Shown one piece after another: positions 17,728-27,658 of a stretch of 64,000 nucleotides of DNA (position 1 is its first letter; each line of letters starts with the position of its first letter). Made by a program: the position numbers and the translations under genes. The stretch comes from Oscillospiraceae bacterium. Lineage in GTDB: Bacteria; Bacillota; Clostridia; Oscillospirales; Oscillospiraceae. The stretch is taken from positions 1 through 64,000 of the forward strand of contig JAJQBY010000040.1 of NCBI GenBank assembly GCA_021203045.1. Reading direction: 5' to 3'. A model generated the notes under the pieces. The model had not been told where the DNA came from and did not search any database. It saw only the letters and a list, made by a program, of their open reading frames with translations.

Positions 17728-18948
17728 ATGTCTGGGAAGAAATCGCTTCAGGGCAGGAAAGCCCGCAGCGCGGCCTACGGAGCGCTGAACGGAGCGTATT
17801 GGATGCTGTACTGCGTGGCAGTCAGCTATGCAGGAGTGTATTTGCTGGATCGGGACTATTCCAGCAGCCAGATCGGGGCCATCATCGCGGCGGGCTATGT
17901 GCTGGGCCTGCTGCTCCAATCGGCCGCTGCACCGCTGGCTGACCGGGCAGGCCGGGCGCCGGTGGCAGTCATGTCGGTGGAGGCCGCCGGGATAGCGCTG
18001 ACCCTGCTGGCCCTGATGTCTTCGCCGGAGAAGGGCTTTTTCCTGACCGCGATATTCACCTTACTGATAGCACTGGTGGTCTCCATTCAACCGCTGGTGA
18101 ATGCCTTCACCTTTTATCTGGAGCGATTTGGAACGGAAATCCCCTTCGGCCTGTGCCGTGGCGTCGGCTCCGCCTCCTATGCGGCGTTGTCCGCCGTCAT
18201 GGGCCTGCTGACCGTCCGGGTCGGCATCCTGACCATCCCGGCGGCAGGGCTTATGGTGGCGGTGTTGTTCCTGTTTTTAATGATTCTGTTCTGCCGAGCC
18301 GGAATCCCCCCTGCGCCCCCTCAGAAGCCAAAGTGGACGGAGGACGACGGGGAAAAGCGGGGCCTTGCCGCCTATGCCAGGCGGTACCGCAGCTTTTTGT
18401 TTTTGCTGGGCGGTATGGCCCTGATATTTTTCGGCCACTCCTTCTTTTTGAATTTCACCATCCAGATCGTGAACGGCGTAGGCGGGGACAGCGGAGACAT
18501 GGGTATCCTGAACGCCTATATCGCCATTCTGGAACTGCCGGGCATGTGGATGTTCGACCGGCTGCACCGGAAATATTCCTGCACCGGAATGCTGAAATTT
18601 GCCGGTATCTTTTTTGCCCTGAAAAATACACTGATATTCACTGCCGGCTCCATGCTGGGGCTGTACGGAGCTACCTTCTTCCAGGCTCTGTCCTATCCCC
18701 TGTTCATCCCCGCCTCGGTGCGCTATGTGGGAGAGCATATGGATCTGAAGGACATGAATAAATCCCAGTCCCTTTTGACCGCCATGATAACCATAGGCAA
18801 CATCTGCGTCTCCGCCGTAGGCGGTTTCCTGATCGACGGTGCCGGTCTGAAGATCGCCCTGGCCGTGGCGGCGGCCTGCACTATCGCAGGCGCGGCAGTG
18901 CTTCTGCTTGGCATGAAAAAAGACAGGGCTGACACGATTTCTAATTAG
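17728..18948 (+). CDS. MFS transporter
   Basis: The start is the ATG after ACGGAGGC, giving 406 residues; the longer track ORF runs back through the previous gene. About 12 helices. The loop between helices 2 and 3 reads LADRAGRAPVAVMSVE, the MFS motif A position, and the N-terminus resembles the LacY-like MFS_1_like group (AAYGALNGAYWMLYCVAVSYAGVYL). It is 19 bases before a FAD-dependent oxidoreductase in the same transcript, so it probably imports or exports the substrate of that enzyme. Substrate unknown. Confidence 0.85.
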   Translation: MSGKKSLQGRKARSAAYGALNGAYWMLYCVAVSYAGVYLLDRDYSSSQIGAIIAAGYVLGLLLQSAAAPLADRAGRAPVAVMSVEAAGIALTLLALMSSPEKGFFLTAIFTLLIALVVSIQPLVNAFTFYLERFGTEIPFGLCRGVGSASYAALSAVMGLLTVRVGILTIPAAGLMVAVLFLFLMILFCRAGIPPAPPQKPKWTEDDGEKRGLAAYARRYRSFLFLLGGMALIFFGHSFFLNFTIQIVNGVGGDSGDMGILNAYIAILELPGMWMFDRLHRKYSCTGMLKFAGIFFALKNTLIFTAGSMLGLYGATFFQALSYPLFIPASVRYVGEHMDLKDMNKSQSLLTAMITIGNICVSAVGGFLIDGAGLKIALAVAAACTIAGAAVLLLGMKKDRADTISN

Positions 18949-18967
18949 ACGACGGGAGGTCATTTAC

Positions 18968-20380
18968 ATGAAGCATATCCTTATTATCGGCGGCGGCGCG
19001 GCGGGCCTCGCCTGCGCCGTGGCAGCAGCCCAGGCGGGAACCAAGGTAACGGTTCTGGAAAAGCGCAGCTCCGCCGGCGGCAATGGCCGCTATGCCGAGG
19101 GCGTGTTCGGCGCCGGCAGCCGTCTGCAAAAGCGGAACAACATCGACGCGGACCCGGACGTGCTGTTCCGGGAGGCTATGGAGTTTTCCCACTGGAAGGC
19201 GGACGGGCGGCTGACAAGGGCGCTGATAGACGCCTCCGGTCCCACTGTGGACTGGCTGGCGGATATGGGGGTCCCCTTCACACGAGTGCTGCACCATATG
19301 CCGAACCAGTCGCCGGAGGTATTCCACATGGCCTATCCCGCCCCCACCGGGGCGCGGGTCATGGATGTACTGAAAGCACAGTGCGCCGCTCTGGGCGTGG
19401 AAATACACCTGAACGTCCGGTGTCTTTCCCTTACCATGCAAAACGGCGCCGTCACCGGCGCGTCGGCTGAGATAGACGGCAGGTCCTTGGCATTCCAGGC
19501 GGACAGCGTTCTCATCGCCACCGGAGGCTTTGCCGGAGACCCGGACAAAATGCGGGCCATGATACCCGGCAGCGTGCCGGAGGCCTATATGCATCTGAAG
19601 GGCATCCCTATGGCAGGAGACGGACTGACCCTGGCGGAAGGAGCCGGAGCCTCCATCGTGAAGGACATCGCCATCGAGGGCTGCGGCCCGGTATTCAAGG
19701 GCCACAGTGAGATCACCGGCCTGATACGCCGGGAGGACTGCCTGTGGGTCAACGCTTTGGGCCGCCGCTTCTGCGATGAGAGCATTTGCCAGAACTTCAT
19801 CTTCGGCCAGAACGCCGTGGCCCGCCAGCCGGGAAAAATGTGCTGGGCCATCCTGGACAGCGAATCCCTTCGCCGGGCCTATGAGGGCCTCCCCCCCCCC
19901 ATGATGGCCGACCCGGCTATCATGGAAAACGGCATGACAGAGCTGTATACGGCCATGGAAAAGGAGGTAGCCACCGGGAGTGTTTTCCGGGCGGACACCC
20001 TGGAGGCGCTGGCCCAGGCCGCCGGGATAGATCCGGAAGCGCTAACCCGGGAGGTCGGAGACTATAACGCCGCCTGCGCCTGTGGCCATGACGGACTTTT
20101 TGCCAAGGACCGACGGTATTTGAATCCCATCGAAGCGGCTCCCTATTACGCCGTCCGGGCCGGCATGGATATGATCACCACCCACGGAGGCATTGCTGTG
20201 AACGACCATATGCAGGTCATCCAGCCGAATGGACAGCCTATTCCCGGCCTTTACGCCGCGGGGATAGATATTTCCGGCGTGGATTCCGGGGATTACAGCG
20301 GCACCCTGTCCGGCCATGCCTTTGGCTTCTCCCTGGCCGGAGGCCGTCTGGCGGCAGCGGAAATGATGTTAAATAAATAA
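18968..20380 (+). CDS. FAD-dependent oxidoreductase (fumarate reductase-like)
   Basis: 470 residues in the FAD_binding_2 / fumarate reductase flavoprotein fold. The N-terminal dinucleotide motif is IIGGGAAGLACAVAAAQAGTKVTVLEK and the C-terminal FAD contact is IPGLYAAGIDISG. No signal peptide, no FMN-attachment domain and no heme motifs are present, so it is a soluble one-domain cytoplasmic enzyme. The usual GG...GGNS end of fumarate reductases is replaced by DSGDYSGTLSGHAFG. Together with the upstream MFS gene it suggests uptake and reduction (or dehydrogenation) of a small unsaturated or steroid-like molecule. That is inference. Confidence 0.85.
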   Translation: MKHILIIGGGAAGLACAVAAAQAGTKVTVLEKRSSAGGNGRYAEGVFGAGSRLQKRNNIDADPDVLFREAMEFSHWKADGRLTRALIDASGPTVDWLADMGVPFTRVLHHMPNQSPEVFHMAYPAPTGARVMDVLKAQCAALGVEIHLNVRCLSLTMQNGAVTGASAEIDGRSLAFQADSVLIATGGFAGDPDKMRAMIPGSVPEAYMHLKGIPMAGDGLTLAEGAGASIVKDIAIEGCGPVFKGHSEITGLIRREDCLWVNALGRRFCDESICQNFIFGQNAVARQPGKMCWAILDSESLRRAYEGLPPPMMADPAIMENGMTELYTAMEKEVATGSVFRADTLEALAQAAGIDPEALTREVGDYNAACACGHDGLFAKDRRYLNPIEAAPYYAVRAGMDMITTHGGIAVNDHMQVIQPNGQPIPGLYAAGIDISGVDSGDYSGTLSGHAFGFSLAGGRLAAAEMMLNK

Positions 20381-20383
20381 TTT

Positions 20384-20466
20384 TGAAAATATTCATCATT
20401 TCCATGAATAAAACTATTGATATTCATCGCCTTTAGGCGTACCATACGTTCGTTGATGAAAATATT
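20384..20466. promoter_or_regulatory. argG upstream region with repeated ATTCAT motifs
   Basis: AATATTCATCAT (20388), CATGAATAAAA (20403), GATATTCATCG (20420) and an inverted TTGATGAAAATATT (20453) crowd the region before argG. CATGAATAAAA is the left half of the Bacillus arginine-regulator (AhrC/ArgR) box. The right halves are imperfect. The sites flank the promoter, as an ArgR-type repressor would need. Confidence 0.5.
20417..20445 (+). promoter_or_regulatory. Candidate argG promoter
   Basis: TTGATA, 17 bases, TACCAT. The -35 lies inside the cluster of ATTCAT motifs, so repressor and polymerase would compete. Confidence 0.45.
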
Positions 20467-20502
20467 CTATTGAATTTTATTGAATACGGAGGAAACAAAT
20501 CA

Positions 20503-21720
20503 ATGTCTGACATCAAAAAAGTAGTTCTTGCCTATTCCGGCGGCCTGGATACATCCATCATTATCCCCTGGCTGAAGGAGCATTATAATAACTGCGAGGT
20601 CATCGCCGTGGCCGCAAACGTGGGTCAGGGCGATGAACTGGAGGGCCTGGAGGAAAAGGCCATCAAGACCGGCGCATCCAAGCTGTATGTGCTGGACCTG
20701 ACGGACGACTATGTAGACAACTACATCATCCCCACCATGAAGGCCGGAGCAATTTATGAGGAATACCTCCTCGGCACCAGCCACGCCCGGCCCTGCATCG
20801 GCAAGGCCCTGGTAGAGGTAGCCCTCAAGGAGGGCGCGGACGCCATCGCCCACGGCTGCACCGGCAAGGGCAACGACCAGGTCCGGTTCGAGCTGGCCAT
20901 CAAGCATTTCGCCCCCAACATGAAGATCATCGCCCCCTGGCGGGAGTGGGACATCAAGAGCCGTGATGAGGAGATCGATTATGCCGAGACCCATCACATC
21001 CCCCTGCGCATCAACCGGGAGACCAACTACTCCAAGGATAAAAACCTCTGGCACCTGTCCCATGAGGGTCTTGACCTGGAGGACCCCGCCAACGAGCCCC
21101 AGTACGAGAAGGAGGGCTTTTTGGAAATGGGCGTCTCCCCCATCCAGGCTCCGGACAAGCCCACCTATGTGACCATTGACTTCGACAAGGGCGTTCCCGT
21201 TGCCCTGGACGGCGTAAAGATGAGCGCCAAGAACATCATCTATCAGCTGAACGCCATCGGCGGCGCCAACGGCATCGGCCTGCTGGATATCGTGGAGAAC
21301 CGGCTGGTCGGCATGAAATGCCGGGGCGTTTACGAGACCCCGGGCGGCGCAATTCTGTATAAGGCCCACAGTGTTCTGGAGAGCATCTGCCTGGACAAGA
21401 TGACCGCCCATGAGAAGCAGAAGCTGTCCATCACCTTCGCGGAGCTGGTGTATAACGGCCAGTGGTTCACCCCCCTGCGGGAGGCCCTCTCTGCTTTTGT
21501 GGATAAGACCCAGGAGAAGGTCACCGGCACCGTGCGGCTGAAGCTGTATAAGGGCAACATGATAAACGCCGGCGTCACCAGCCCCTACAGCCTGTATTCT
21601 GAGGAGATCGCCACCTTCGGCGAGTCCGATTACAATCAGGCCGACGCCCAGGGCTTCATAAACCTCTATGGTCTTCCCATTAAGGTGCAGGCCATGGTGG
21701 ACGCTCAGAACCATGAATAA
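20503..21720 (+). CDS. argG: Argininosuccinate synthase
   Basis: Joins citrulline and aspartate with ATP, the penultimate arginine step. The start is the ATG at 20503 after CGGAGGAAAC, giving 405 residues, normal for ArgG. The N-terminal PP-loop is [11 protein letters not shown], followed by the citrulline/aspartate-binding [13 protein letters not shown] and [13 protein letters not shown]. The gene overlaps argH by eight bases, so the two are co-translated. Upstream ATTCAT motifs suggest arginine control. Confidence 0.97.
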   Translation: MSDIKKVVLAYSGGLDTSIIIPWLKEHYNNCEVIAVAANVGQGDELEGLEEKAIKTGASKLYVLDLTDDYVDNYIIPTMKAGAIYEEYLLGTSHARPCIGKALVEVALKEGADAIAHGCTGKGNDQVRFELAIKHFAPNMKIIAPWREWDIKSRDEEIDYAETHHIPLRINRETNYSKDKNLWHLSHEGLDLEDPANEPQYEKEGFLEMGVSPIQAPDKPTYVTIDFDKGVPVALDGVKMSAKNIIYQLNAIGGANGIGLLDIVENRLVGMKCRGVYETPGGAILYKAHSVLESICLDKMTAHEKQKLSITFAELVYNGQWFTPLREALSAFVDKTQEKVTGTVRLKLYKGNMINAGVTSPYSLYSEEIATFGESDYNQADAQGFINLYGLPIKVQAMVDAQNHE

Positions 21721-23047
21721 TCTCTGGGGCGGCGCGGTAGCCGAGACAGCCAAGGCCCTGAATTCCTCCATCGCCGTGGACAGCCGCATGTGGCGGGAGG
21801 ATATTCAGGGCTCCCTGGCCCACAGCGCCATGCTGACGGCCCAGGGCATCCTCTCTCCGGAGGACGGTCAGGCCATCCAGGAGGGGCTTACCGGCATACT
21901 GAATGATATAGAGAGCGGCGCGCTCCAGATCGACATGGGCGCAGAGGATATCCACACCTTTGTGGAAATGGAGCTGACCGCCCGCATCGGCGACGCAGGC
22001 AAGCGCCTGCACACCGCCCGAAGCCGGAATGACCAGGTAGCCACAGATCTGCGCCTCTATCTCCGGAATCAGGAGGACGAGCTTCTCTCTCTTATCCATG
22101 ATGTGATAAAGGCCCTGCGGGATAAGGCGGCAGAATATGCGGACGCTGTAATGCCGGGTTATACCCATCTTCAGCGGGCCCAGCCCGTCACTCTGGGTCA
22201 TTATCTGTGCGCCTATGCCATGATGCTGACCCGGGACGCGGGGCGGATAAAGGACGCAAGAACGCGCCTGAATCAGTGTCCCTTGGGCGCATGCGCTCTT
22301 GCAGGCACCACCTTCCCCACGGACCGCTCCATGACCGCCGCCGCGCTGGGCTTCGACGGCCCGTGTCTCAACAGCATGGACGCAGTTTCCGACCGGGACT
22401 TCTGCGTGGAGCTGATGAGCGCCTGCAGCCTGATCATGACTCACCTGAGCCGGCTCTCTGAGGAGCTTGTGCTGTGGTCCAGTCTGGAATTCGGCTTTGT
22501 CACCCTGCCGGAGGGCTTTGTCACCGGCTCCTCTATTATGCCGCAGAAGAAAAACCCGGATATGGCGGAGCTAATCCGCGGCAAGACCGGCCGGGTGTAT
22601 GGCGATCTGACCGCCCTGCTGACTGTTTTGAAGGGCCTTCCTCTTGCCTATAACAAGGATATGCAGGAGGACAAGCAGGCCGTCTTTGACGCAGTAGATA
22701 CGGCAAAGCTGTGCCTGTCCGTCATGGCCCCCATGGTGGCCGGCATGACCCCCCATCCGGAAGCCATGCGCAAAGCCGCCGGCACCGGCTTCATAAACGC
22801 CACAGACTGCGCCGACTGGCTGGTGGCTCACGGTGTTCCCTTCCGGGAGGCCTATGGCATTGCTGCCGGTCTTGTCCACGCGGGGACGCCTCTGGAGGAG
22901 GTCTCTATCCAGACCTATCAGGCCGCCTGTCCCGTCTTCGATGAGAGCATTTATGACGCCGTAGACCTGGACAACTGTGTCCGCCGCCGGAACCTCCCCG
23001 TAGCAGATGAGATCGCGTTTTTGGATGAGTTTCTGGCTAAAAATTAA
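21713..23047 (+). CDS. argH: Argininosuccinate lyase
   Basis: Splits argininosuccinate to arginine and fumarate. I use the ATG at 21713 ([11 protein letters not shown]), inside the end of argG, giving 444 residues, the expected size. The signature loop with the catalytic serine is [29 protein letters not shown] is the substrate loop, and [12 protein letters not shown] holds the catalytic histidine. It is the last gene before a terminator. Confidence 0.97.
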   Translation: MNNLWGGAVAETAKALNSSIAVDSRMWREDIQGSLAHSAMLTAQGILSPEDGQAIQEGLTGILNDIESGALQIDMGAEDIHTFVEMELTARIGDAGKRLHTARSRNDQVATDLRLYLRNQEDELLSLIHDVIKALRDKAAEYADAVMPGYTHLQRAQPVTLGHYLCAYAMMLTRDAGRIKDARTRLNQCPLGACALAGTTFPTDRSMTAAALGFDGPCLNSMDAVSDRDFCVELMSACSLIMTHLSRLSEELVLWSSLEFGFVTLPEGFVTGSSIMPQKKNPDMAELIRGKTGRVYGDLTALLTVLKGLPLAYNKDMQEDKQAVFDAVDTAKLCLSVMAPMVAGMTPHPEAMRKAAGTGFINATDCADWLVAHGVPFREAYGIAAGLVHAGTPLEEVSIQTYQAACPVFDESIYDAVDLDNCVRRRNLPVADEIAFLDEFLAKN

Positions 23048-23064
23048 TTGACCTATACCAACAA

Positions 23065-23094
23065 GAGCCGCTCGATACTTCGGGCGGCTCTTTA
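23065..23094 (+). terminator. Terminator of argGH
   Basis: GAGCCGCTCG and CGGGCGGCTC pair over ten bases with one G-U pair, followed by TTTATCT. Confidence 0.75.
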
Positions 23095-23215
23095 TCTATA
23101 TCTACCACACCAACCGTATGTATCTTCCCGTCCGGTTAGCAGTAAGGAACCATAATCCAATTTTGGCATGATTTTGACTGCTGCATGAACTATTTCACAA
23201 ACCAGCAATATCGCT

Positions 23216-23298
23216 AATATTCATCATAAATTTTTGTTTACTATTTTCCGTGATTATAATAACTTTTGTTGCTCTTTTGAGGCCGTCAGTAGTACAAT
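23216..23298 (+). promoter_or_regulatory. Upstream region of the hydrogenase operon
   Basis: The 350-base gap after argH holds AATATTCATCAT at 23216-23227, the same 12-base word as upstream of argG. It also holds TTGCTC-N18-TACAAT (23269-23298) and a second possible -10, TATAAT, near 23255. The hydC start is about 100 bases further, after AAAGGAGGTC. No match to a Rex box was found by eye. Confidence 0.4.
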
Positions 23299-23397
23299 AT
23301 AGACAAATGTCAGTGTCTCATGTCGTTCATTCATCGATGTTCGACAACCTACGGAAAATTCTATTAATGAATCGTTCCGAATAAAAGGAGGTCAAAA

Positions 23398-23922
23398 ATG
23401 AGCAACGAAACCAACTGTGCCATCGGATGCGCCGAATCGGAGCAGGCACTGCTTGACCGTGTGCGTCAGCTTTTGTCGAGCTATAAGGGCCAGCAGGGCT
23501 CTCTTATCCAGGCTCTTCATACTGTGCAGGGCGTATACGGCTATCTCCCCCTGGAGGTGCAGCGCATCGTCGCCGAGGAACTGGATATCCCCATTGCAGA
23601 GGTATCCGGTGTGACGACGTTCTATTCCTTCTTCTCCGACCAGCCGAGAGGCAAGCACACCATCCGCATCTGCCTGGGGACGGCGTGCTATGTGCGCGGC
23701 GGCGTATCCATCATGGACGCCCTGCAAAAGCAGCTTGGCATCACCGTAGGAAACACCACCAAGGACGGTATGTTCACCTTCGAGGTGGCAAGGTGTATTG
23801 GTGCCTGCGGCCTGGCCCCGGCTATGGTCATCGACACCACCATCTATCCCCAGGTGAAGCCTGACGATCTGGCCGGCATCATCGACAGCTGGTACAAAAA
23901 GGATGAGGAGGAGGGCGTCTGA
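23398..23922 (+). CDS. hydC: Hydrogenase NuoE-like [2Fe-2S] subunit (HydC)
   Basis: 174 residues, the thioredoxin-like ferredoxin subunit of complex I and of trimeric hydrogenases. An N-terminal helical part (LIQALHTVQGVYGYLPLEVQRIVAEEL) precedes the cluster site, whose four cysteines are CLGTAC and CIGAC. It passes electrons between NADH, via the NuoF-like subunit, and the hydrogenase. Its stop codon overlaps the next start by one base (TGATG), so translation is coupled. First gene of hydCBA. Confidence 0.93.
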   Translation: MSNETNCAIGCAESEQALLDRVRQLLSSYKGQQGSLIQALHTVQGVYGYLPLEVQRIVAEELDIPIAEVSGVTTFYSFFSDQPRGKHTIRICLGTACYVRGGVSIMDALQKQLGITVGNTTKDGMFTFEVARCIGACGLAPAMVIDTTIYPQVKPDDLAGIIDSWYKKDEEEGV

Positions 23923-25787
23923 TGTCTATATACACTCTCAAGCTCAACACCGTTAAGGATCTGGAGGAGCTGCGCCAGTCCTTCCAGGAAAGCACCACCG
24001 GCTACCGCCACACGATATATGTCTGCGGCGGCGCAGGGTGCAATTCCTCCAACAGCGACGCCATCGTGCAGGCACTGAAAAAGGCCATCACACTCCGGGG
24101 CCTGTCCCAGGAGGTGCGGCTGGTCGTCACCGGCTGCGTGGGCCTGTGCGCCCAGGGTCCCTGCATGATCGTCGACCCGGAAGGGGTGTTCTATGGCAAC
24201 CTGACCCCGGAAAAGATCAAGATGATCGTGGATAAGCACCTGATCGGCGGCAACGTCATCCGGGAATACTGCTATCAGGACACGGTCACCGGGGAGTATA
24301 TCCCTTACACCAAGGATCTGCCCTTCTTCTCCTCCCAGGTGAAGATCGCACTGCGGAACGTAGGCCGGATCGACTATTCCTCAATCGAGGACTACATAGG
24401 TCACGATGGATATTTTGCTCTGGCAAAGGTCCTGAACGAATACGGCCGTGAGCGCACCATTCAGGAGATCACCGACTCCGGCCTGCGGGGCCGCGGCGGC
24501 GCAGGCTTCCCCACCGGCACAAAATGGAAATCCGGCTTTGATCAGCCGGAGGGCCAGAAATATATCATCTGCAATGCGGACGAGGGCGACCCCGGCGCAT
24601 TCATGGACCGGAGCATTTTGGAGGGCGACCCCCACAGCATTGTGGAGGCCCTGCTCATCGGCGGTTACTGCATCGGCGCCAACAAGGGCTATGTTTACGT
24701 CCGCGCGGAATACCCCCTGGCAGTGGAGCGTCTGACCGAGGCCATTCAGCAGGCCCGGGATACCGGACTGCTGGGCGAGCACATCCTGGGCAGCGACTTC
24801 AACTTTGACATCGAAATACGCATCGGCGCCGGCGCCTTCGTCTGCGGCGAGGAGACGGCCCTGATAAACTCCATCGAGGGCCACCGCGGCGAGCCCCGGC
24901 AGAAGCCTCCCTTCCCCTTCCAGAGCGGTCTTTGGGGCTGCCCAACCACCATCAACAATGTGGAGACCCTGGCGAACGTCCCCGCCATCATCAACATGGG
25001 CGCGGAGAAATACGCCTCCTACGGCGTGGGCCGCTCCAAGGGTACCAAGGTCTTTGCTCTGGCCGGCGACCTGGTCAATTCCGGCATCATTGAGATCCCC
25101 ATGGGCATTCCCCTGCGGGACATCATCTTTAAGATCGGCGGCGGCATGAAGGACGGCAAGGCCTTTAAGGCTGTGCAGACCGGCGGTCCCTCCGGCGGCT
25201 GCCTGACCCAGGAGCATCTGGACGTATCTGTGGATTATGAATCCCTGACCCAGGCCGGCGCCATTATGGGCTCCGGCGGCCTGATCGCCATGGATGAGAA
25301 CACCTGCCTCGTGGATACCGCCCGCTATTTCGTGGACTTCGTGAAGGACGAAAGCTGCGGCCACTGCGTCCCCTGCCGGGATGGCACCACCCGTATGCTG
25401 GAGCTGCTGGAAAAGATCACCGGCGGCCAGGGCGAGATGGAGGATCTGGACAACCTGGAAATCCTGGCCCGCACCATCAGCCAGACTGCCATGTGCGCCC
25501 TGGGCCAGACCTCCCCGAACCCGGTCCTGACCACGCTGAAATATTTCAGAGACGAATATGTAGCCCACGTGCGGGACAAGAAATGCCCGGCCCATGTGTG
25601 CACGGCCCTGTTTACCTATACCATCGACAGCGACAAGTGCCGCGGCTGCACGCTCTGCGCCCGGAACTGCCCTGTAGACGCCATCTCCGGCGAAAAGGGC
25701 CAGCCCCACATCATTGATGCATCTGCCTGCATCAAGTGCGGCACCTGCAAGCAGAACTGCCGCTTCGACGCCATCGTGCTAAACTGA
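23922..25787 (+). CDS. hydB: Hydrogenase NuoF-like flavoprotein subunit (HydB)
   Basis: 621 residues, the FMN- and NAD(H)-binding subunit. Domains in order: an N-terminal thioredoxin-like [2Fe-2S] domain (CGGAGC and CVGLC, residues 25-95); the FMN/NADH domain with GRGGAGFPTGTKW near 190; the SLBB region; a [4Fe-4S] site (SCGHCVPCRDG); and a C-terminal pair of ferredoxin motifs (CRGCTLCARNCP and CIKCGTCKQNC). This layout matches HydB/HndC of electron-bifurcating hydrogenases, which couple ferredoxin and NADH to hydrogen. Confidence 0.94.
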   Translation: MSIYTLKLNTVKDLEELRQSFQESTTGYRHTIYVCGGAGCNSSNSDAIVQALKKAITLRGLSQEVRLVVTGCVGLCAQGPCMIVDPEGVFYGNLTPEKIKMIVDKHLIGGNVIREYCYQDTVTGEYIPYTKDLPFFSSQVKIALRNVGRIDYSSIEDYIGHDGYFALAKVLNEYGRERTIQEITDSGLRGRGGAGFPTGTKWKSGFDQPEGQKYIICNADEGDPGAFMDRSILEGDPHSIVEALLIGGYCIGANKGYVYVRAEYPLAVERLTEAIQQARDTGLLGEHILGSDFNFDIEIRIGAGAFVCGEETALINSIEGHRGEPRQKPPFPFQSGLWGCPTTINNVETLANVPAIINMGAEKYASYGVGRSKGTKVFALAGDLVNSGIIEIPMGIPLRDIIFKIGGGMKDGKAFKAVQTGGPSGGCLTQEHLDVSVDYESLTQAGAIMGSGGLIAMDENTCLVDTARYFVDFVKDESCGHCVPCRDGTTRMLELLEKITGGQGEMEDLDNLEILARTISQTAMCALGQTSPNPVLTTLKYFRDEYVAHVRDKKCPAHVCTALFTYTIDSDKCRGCTLCARNCPVDAISGEKGQPHIIDASACIKCGTCKQNCRFDAIVLN

Positions 25788-25800
25788 GGGAGGTAGTAAA

Positions 25801-27579
25801 ATGGTTGAACTGACAATTAACGGCAAGCACGTTTCCGCTCCCGACGGCTCTACGGTCATGGAGGCCGCGAAGCTGGCCGGTATAGACATCCCCCACCTGT
25901 GCCATCTCCCCGGCATCCATACCAACGGCTCCTGCCGTATCTGCGTGGTGGAGATCGAGGGCATGAAGAACCTGATGGCCTCCTGCATCGTAAAAGCCAC
26001 AGACGGCATGGTGGTGCATACCAGCACCGAGCGCGTCCGTTTGGCCCGGAAGATCATCTATGACCTGCTGATCTCCAACCATCCCCAGGACTGCACCTTC
26101 TGCTCCCGGAACCAGAACTGTGAGCTGCAGATTCTCGGCAGCACGCTGGGTATCCAGGAAACCCATATTCATGGTAAGAAAAGTCCTGCCCGTGTGGACA
26201 TCTCCCCGGCCATCGCCCGCAATTCCGCCAAGTGCATCCTGTGCCGCCGGTGCGTCACCGTGTGCCATGATGTGCAGGGCGTAGGCGTTATCTACGCCCA
26301 GAACCGGGGCTTCAACACGGTTATCGCTCCCGCCACATGCGCCCCGCTGGAGAGCACAGACTGCGCCATGTGCGGCCAATGCACACTGGTCTGCCCCACT
26401 GCCGCGCTGACAGAAACAGACAGCACAGAAAAGGTCTGGAACGCCCTGACGAACCCGGAGAAGCGGGTCATCGTCCAGGTGGCTCCCGCTGTCCGCGCCG
26501 CCCTAGGCGAAGACTTCCATATGCCTGTTGGTCAGCCTGTCACCGGAAAGCTGGCTACCGCTCTGCACGATCTGGGCTTTGACGATGTCTTCGACACCAA
26601 CTTTGCCGCCGACCTAACCATCATGGAGGAGGGCACGGAGCTGCTCCAGCGGCTGAAGGCCGCGTTGACCGGCGAAGGCGCCGTTCTTCCCATGATTACC
26701 TCCTGCTCCCCCGGCTGGATCAAGCACTGCGAGCACGCCTTCCCCAGCGAGCTTGACCATCTTTCCACCTGCAAGAGCCCTCACACCATGATGGGCGCGG
26801 TCATCAAGAGCTATTATGCAGAAAAGCTGGGCGTTGAACCCAAGGATATCTATGTAGTCTCCGTCATGCCCTGCACCGCAAAGAAATATGAGATTCAGCG
26901 GCCTGAGATGCAAAACGGCGGCTACCCCAACGTGGACGCCGTGATCACCACCCGGGAGCTGACCCGCATGATCCGCACCATGGGCATCGACTTCCCCAAC
27001 CTGCCGGACGGCAAATTCGATGCGCCTCTGGGCTTCTCCTCCGGCGCGGCGGATATCTTCGGCGTCACCGGCGGTGTGATGGAAGCCGCCCTGCGCACGG
27101 TGTATGAGCTGGTCACAGGCCGGGAGATGCCCGGCGAGAACCTGCATCTCAAGCCCATCATGGGTCTGGAAAAGATCAAGGAGGCCTCTCTCACCTTTGA
27201 GAATGTCAAGCCGGAGTACTCCTTCCTGGAGGGCGTCACCGCCCGCATCGCCGTCACCAGCGGCCTGAAAAACGCCGATGTGCTGATGGAGCAGGTCAAA
27301 AACGGCGAGAGCCCCTACCACTTCATCGAAGTCATGGGCTGCCCCGGCGGCTGCATCAACGGCGGCGGCCAGCCCCGTACCCTCGGTCATGTGGCCGATT
27401 ATCGGGAGCGCCGCATGCAGGCTCTTTACATCGAGGATGAGGGCAAGCAGGTCAGAAAGTCCCACGAGAACCCGGACATCATCGCCCTGTATGAAAACTA
27501 CCTGGGCGAGCCCTGCGGCCACAAATCCCACGAGCTGCTGCATACGACCTACACCCCTCGCGGGAAATTCGATCAATAA
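25801..27579 (+). CDS. hydA: [FeFe]-hydrogenase catalytic subunit (HydA)
   Basis: 592 residues. Domains in order: N-terminal [2Fe-2S] ferredoxin (Cys34, 45, 48, 62); a His-ligated [4Fe-4S] site (His94, Cys98, 101, 107); two [4Fe-4S] motifs (CILCRRCVTVC at 145 and CAMCGQCTLVC at 188); then the H-cluster domain and small-subunit-like tail. H-cluster motifs are TSCSPGW (residues 300-306), MPCTAKKYE and EVMGCPGGCINGGGQP. The first is TSCCPGW in textbook enzymes; here the second cysteine is serine (residue 303). With HydB and HydC it forms the trimeric NADH/ferredoxin-linked type that disposes of fermentation electrons as hydrogen. Confidence 0.95.
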   Translation: MVELTINGKHVSAPDGSTVMEAAKLAGIDIPHLCHLPGIHTNGSCRICVVEIEGMKNLMASCIVKATDGMVVHTSTERVRLARKIIYDLLISNHPQDCTFCSRNQNCELQILGSTLGIQETHIHGKKSPARVDISPAIARNSAKCILCRRCVTVCHDVQGVGVIYAQNRGFNTVIAPATCAPLESTDCAMCGQCTLVCPTAALTETDSTEKVWNALTNPEKRVIVQVAPAVRAALGEDFHMPVGQPVTGKLATALHDLGFDDVFDTNFAADLTIMEEGTELLQRLKAALTGEGAVLPMITSCSPGWIKHCEHAFPSELDHLSTCKSPHTMMGAVIKSYYAEKLGVEPKDIYVVSVMPCTAKKYEIQRPEMQNGGYPNVDAVITTRELTRMIRTMGIDFPNLPDGKFDAPLGFSSGAADIFGVTGGVMEAALRTVYELVTGREMPGENLHLKPIMGLEKIKEASLTFENVKPEYSFLEGVTARIAVTSGLKNADVLMEQVKNGESPYHFIEVMGCPGGCINGGGQPRTLGHVADYRERRMQALYIEDEGKQVRKSHENPDIIALYENYLGEPCGHKSHELLHTTYTPRGKFDQ

Positions 27580-27612
27580 GCGTCATTCTTCAAGCGTCAC
27601 AACACAAAACAG

Positions 27613-27640
27613 CCCCGGCGGGAATGTCCCGCCGGGGTTT
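27613..27640 (+). terminator. Terminator of hydCBA
   Basis: CCCCGGCGGGA and TCCCGCCGGGG form a perfect 11-base stem with a 3-base loop, then TTT. It can also serve the convergent gene. Confidence 0.85.
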
Positions 27641-27658
27641 GCTTTATGTTATGATGTT

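Noticed and set aside
20500-21789. 429-residue minus-strand ORF across argG
   Set aside because: Shadow of argininosuccinate synthase, with typical low-information composition.
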